From Clostridium algoriphilum (GTDB lineage: Bacteria > Bacillota > Clostridia > Clostridiales > Clostridiaceae): a stretch of 64,000 nucleotides of DNA. Shown here piece by piece: positions 62,040 to 64,000 of this stretch; the first letter of the stretch is position 1; every line of letters begins with the position of its first letter. Location of the stretch: positions 1-64,000 of the forward strand of contig NZ_JAIZZK010000002.1 of assembly GCF_020443705.1 (NCBI RefSeq), written 5' to 3'. The position numbers were made by a program, and so were the translations under genes. The notes under the pieces were generated by a model, which saw only the letters and a program-made list of their open reading frames with translations, did not search any database and was not told where the DNA came from.

Positions 62040-62064
62040 ACTACCTTAATTGGTAGTTTTTTTT
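62040..62064 (+). terminator. short terminator
   Basis: ACTACC (62040-62045), loop TTAATT, GGTAGT (62052-62057), followed by seven T. Confidence 0.75.
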
Positions 62065-62070
62065 ATTATA

Positions 62071-62084
62071 ATAAGATAGTAAAA
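62071..62084 (-). repeat. 14-bp motif TTTTACTATCTTAT, copy 1 (inverted)
   Basis: Reverse complement of the motif found at 62185, 63161 and 63316. Confidence 0.75.
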
Positions 62085-62184
62085 GATACGCCTGTTCAAA
62101 TAGGAATGCCTAAGCTTGGAGTGGAAACACAAGTAAGTGAACATATATTATTTCAGTAATAGTTGATTATTTAGATGCTACATA

Positions 62185-62198
62185 TTTTACTATCTTAT
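62185..62198 (+). repeat. 14-bp motif TTTTACTATCTTAT, copy 2
   Basis: Identical 14 bases; about 70 bases before the candidate RNA begins. Confidence 0.75.
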
Positions 62199-62265
62199 GG
62201 TTATTTGGATAATACAATAATAGTGAGTCTATTTATTTATAAGTATAATATGTATAATCCCAAAA

Positions 62266-62920
62266 CCTAAGGAATTATAGGCTGTAGGAGCCATTCTAAG
62301 CGATTAGAACATCTAAAACACACTATTACATTACCTTAAATCAGATATTCGTATTGGTGGCAAGGGGAGAGTTGTTTTCTTTAGTTGTAGTTGTAGATTG
62401 AATTGGAGTGGTCTTTAATTTATGCTATAGAAGCAATTAGGATTATATTTTATTGCAGTTTTCAAGCACCACAGATTTATGGAGGTTGGGTGTATGTTGA
62501 ACATACACGTAGTACTCGATACAATTTCTTATACTAAAACTTACAGGGTAGGACATTTTTGGGACACGCTTACAGAGGGGTGGGTAAAACACCATGTCAT
62601 TGAAGAAGAAAAGGTGAACGGAGCAATACTCCTAGCAGGTCAAAATCGGTGCTCTAACTAATAGTTATACTGCCACTACAAGCATTGTTTGTGTTAGGTA
62701 GCAAATCACGACGTAGGGGTCAAACTAAACAATGCTTATGATGACGTTATCTCCTCGTTCAAAGTGTGTAGCGATATACGACAACATTTAGTTTTAGTTG
62801 GAAAAGACTAATAGCTTTGACGGTGTAACGATTCGTGAGGTCAAAAAAGAAGTGGAGTGTTTCATTTACAGTTAATAGTTAATGACTTTCGCAAGGGCAT
62901 TACCTATTAGTCTTTTTTTG
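62266..62920 (+). ncRNA. candidate large structured noncoding RNA
   Basis: About 655 bases without a credible gene, visibly richer in G and C than the flanks, with many perfect local hairpins. They are: TTCTAA-GCGA-TTAGAA (62294-62309, GNRA tetraloop), GCAAT/ATTGC (62433-62456), GTGTATGT-TGA-ACATACAC (62490-62508), GACAT/ATGTC (62552-62598) enclosing GGTG/CACC (62579-62593), GGAG/CTCC (62620-62632), TAACT-AAT-AGTTA (62655-62667), and AAGCATTGTTT/AAACAATGCTT (62680-62737). The end is a 13-bp long-range stem AAAAGACTAATAG (62802-62814) with CTATTAGTCTTTT (62904-62916) and a T-run, enclosing TTTGAC/GTCAAA (62816-62845). Size and setting recall the large ornate RNAs (ROOL, GOLLD, OLE) of Firmicutes and their mobile elements. 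I could not match any of these by eye. The strand is set by the terminator-like end; the 5' end is approximate. A 60-codon frame at 62479-62661 crosses several hairpins and has no known relatives. Confidence 0.5.
62802..62919 (+). terminator. long-range stem and T-run ending the candidate RNA
   Basis: The 13-bp perfect stem encloses 89 bases with at least one further hairpin and is followed immediately by TTTTTTT. It reads as a multibranch 3' domain ending in an intrinsic terminator. Confidence 0.6.
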
Positions 62921-63160
62921 TACTTATTTTTTTATCTTTTACCTTTCTCGTAGTTTCCCAATTTCTCGTCATTCAGTCATATTCTCTCGTTCACAGTTAT
63001 ATCCTGTCTGAATCAAATCTGTATTTTATTTAACATATTTTAGAGCGTTTTGACGTACGTATGTACACAAAAATATTATATTATAGTTATTGACTTGCAG
63101 GTTTCAAGAATACAGTTATTGATTTATCAGCTTGGAGAACTAATGAGTGGGAAGTAATTA

Positions 63161-63174
63161 TTTTACTATCTTAT
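63161..63174 (+). repeat. 14-bp motif TTTTACTATCTTAT, copy 3
   Basis: Identical 14 bases, extended to ATTTTACTATCTTATAAT, which it shares with copy 4. Confidence 0.75.
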
Positions 63175-63315
63175 AATGTTCATATAACCTCAAAAGTAGA
63201 GCGTCAAAAGCTTATATGACGTTCTAAAAGCCTATTATATTGATTATGGCATCTTAAAGGATGAAATTATATATTAGTTTTTGTCGTTATAGATTGTATT
63301 AGAGGTGATGGTGTA

Positions 63316-63329
63316 TTTTACTATCTTAT
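63316..63329 (+). repeat. 14-bp motif TTTTACTATCTTAT, copy 4
   Basis: Identical 14 bases, 155 bases after copy 3, followed by AATATGT as copy 3 is by AATGT. Confidence 0.75.
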
Positions 63330-63479
63330 AATATGTAATAATTTGACATATAATGCGAATAGGTATATGATACTAATAGTAACTTACTTGTTTAGACTGA
63401 ATGGGTTAAGGCTTTAAAATAATTTTTATTAAGTAGCGTTAAAAAATCTATTAATATAATGAAAGGAGAAGTACTGTAA

Positions 63480-64000
63480 ATGAAGTTGGTTAAAATTGGT
63501 AAGTTGGCAGTTAAAAACTATTCTACTACAATTTCTAATAAGGAAATATATGAATGCATTAAGATTCTCCCTGTAGAATATAAGAAGGTCAACTCTCGTG
63601 TATTCATTCATGAAAATAGAAAATCCTACCTCTGCTTCTGCATAAGGCATCTTAGATTTATTGATTTTTACATTGGCATTGAAGATGGAGTAATTGAAAA
63701 GTTTAAACGAGTGTTTAAATTAGCAGTTTATAAAAAATACAAAAATGAGATTCATTTGTTCGAATATAAAATAAATACATTTCTTCTTTTGGTTAAAAAG
63801 GAAATTAAAAAAACAGAAGAAGGGAAATATGTAACTCAAGATGTATGGGAAAAATATAGATATGTTTGGGTTAAATACATAATAATGTATAATTTAATTC
63901 ACGAAATGAATCATGATATTCAAAATAGGAGAAAAGAACTTAATTTCAAATTATATGATTTAGTCTTTTCGAAGTGGGAGAATAGTAACCATGAGATAGA
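63480..64000 (+). CDS. partial protein with HExxH zinc-peptidase motif
   Basis: Begins at ATG 63480 (gaaaggagaa RBS, 12 bases before) and is still open at the window edge, 173 codons so far. Basic and soluble. The start MKLVKIGKLAVKNYSTTISN is followed by a mixed region with two Cys (YLCFCIRHLRF). Residues 141-145 read H-E-M-N-H in IIMYNLIHEMNHDIQNRRKE, a helical HExxH as in zinc metallopeptidases. I do not recognise the family. It is the first gene beyond the candidate RNA and could belong to the same element. Confidence 0.65.
   Translation, partial: MKLVKIGKLAVKNYSTTISNKEIYECIKILPVEYKKVNSRVFIHENRKSYLCFCIRHLRFIDFYIGIEDGVIEKFKRVFKLAVYKKYKNEIHLFEYKINTFLLLVKKEIKKTEEGKYVTQDVWEKYRYVWVKYIIMYNLIHEMNHDIQNRRKELNFKLYDLVFSKWENSNHEI

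Larger units (their letters stand above)
61841..62265. other. gene-poor segment after recombinase
   Basis: No intact gene. It holds the inverted repeat at 61898-61933 and the terminator at 62040-62064. A 30-codon frame (62070-62159, reading KDTPVQIGMPKLGVETQVSE) without a start may be a protein relic. Two copies of the 14-bp motif lie at 62071-62084 (inverted) and 62185-62198. Confidence 0.5.
62921..63479. other. gene-poor segment between candidate RNA and HExxH gene
   Basis: No intact gene. Three spaced copies of TCTCGT (62946-62951, 62964-62969, 62985-62990), two of them TTTCTCGT, and two 14-bp motifs (63161, 63316). A dyad AGCGTCA/TGACGTT lies near 63200-63226. A 41-codon frame without start (reading KNTVIDLSAWRTNEWEVIIL, about 63098-63220) may be a protein relic. 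Confidence 0.45.

Noticed and set aside
62479-62661. 60-codon plus-strand frame inside the candidate RNA
   Set aside because: It crosses at least four perfect hairpins, has no recognisable domain, and its region is structurally explained by the RNA hypothesis. The RBS (ggaggttggg) is moderate, so it is not fully excluded.
62640-62920. tmRNA, RNase P RNA or 6S RNA
   Set aside because: The G+C-rich end lacks a CCA-type acceptor with T-loop, the RNase P core motifs and the single central bubble of 6S RNA.
63429-63650. 73-codon minus-strand frame at the right end
   Set aside because: Antisense to the partial HExxH gene, which has the better RBS and codon pattern.

Overview
The window is AT-rich Firmicute chromosome. 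Low G+C, strong AGGAGG-type ribosome binding sites, U-tailed terminators between most units and the protein families present (RadA, TopB, YhaO/YhaN, YtaF, PPi-type phosphofructokinase, FeoAB with a Cys-rich partner) all suggest a spore-forming Clostridium-like anaerobe. No rRNA, tRNA or CRISPR array was seen. Most of the window is ordinary core or metabolic sequence, interrupted by accessory stretches.

Layout. 0-3.2 kb: an overlapping three-gene unit (DUF2304 membrane protein, degenerate HD-GYP protein, GH114-like protein). 3.5-5.1 kb: secreted transglutaminase-like protein and two very small genes sharing a bidirectional terminator. 5.2-9.0 kb: EamA exporter, malolactic-type enzyme and its MleR-like LysR regulator. 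9.2-13.8 kb: unknown protein, Fe-S aldo/keto reductase, ankyrin protein, DUF6241-like protein, Xaa-Pro peptidase. 14.0-16.0 kb: Ku plus a stand-alone LigD-type ligase (minimal end joining) and an unannotated 57-aa ORF in the same unit. 16.2-16.5 kb: a 63-aa basic protein resembling the ribosome-rescue factor ArfA, with an inverted repeat spanning its stop codon.

16.7-26.0 kb is the main accessory region: XRE regulator, YdcZ transporter, small membrane proteins, DUF3231 protein, lipoprotein, two paralogous small membrane proteins, YtaF, and the thioredoxin-fold YyaL protein. A repeat of about 110-130 bp with a conserved hairpin occurs four times between 21.0 and 23.9 kb, with broken copies of neighbouring genes. 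26.0-28.1 kb: argS behind a structured leader with a terminator. 28.3-32.2 kb: two YprB-like nucleases on either side of a feoA-feoB-Cys-rich iron uptake operon. 32.3-37.8 kb: adenine deaminase, a pilin whose RBS can be buried in a long hairpin, prepilin peptidase, an unknown membrane protein and PPi-type PFK. 38.0-49.4 kb: VIT/VWA protein, SprT-like protein, YhaO/YhaN (SbcDC-like), TopB and RadA, mostly DNA repair. 49.5-60.8 kb: HprK/PEPCK-fold protein, EamA exporter, PBP5-type carboxypeptidase, Nudix hydrolase, HxlR regulator with candidate operators, Ndk, HesB-like protein, nicotinate phosphoribosyltransferase and a UvrD-type helicase.

60.9-64.0 kb looks like a mobile or decayed region: a tyrosine recombinase with an altered HxxR motif, then about 1.6 kb without a convincing gene. 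Inside it, roughly 62.27-62.92 kb is richer in G+C than its flanks and packed with perfect short hairpins (one with a GCGA tetraloop). It ends in a long-range stem followed by a T-run. This is a candidate large structured noncoding RNA, with two copies of a 14-bp motif on each side. A new partial gene with an HExxH motif runs off the right edge.

The two observations I rate highest are the ArfA-like gene with its stop-codon hairpin and the candidate large RNA.
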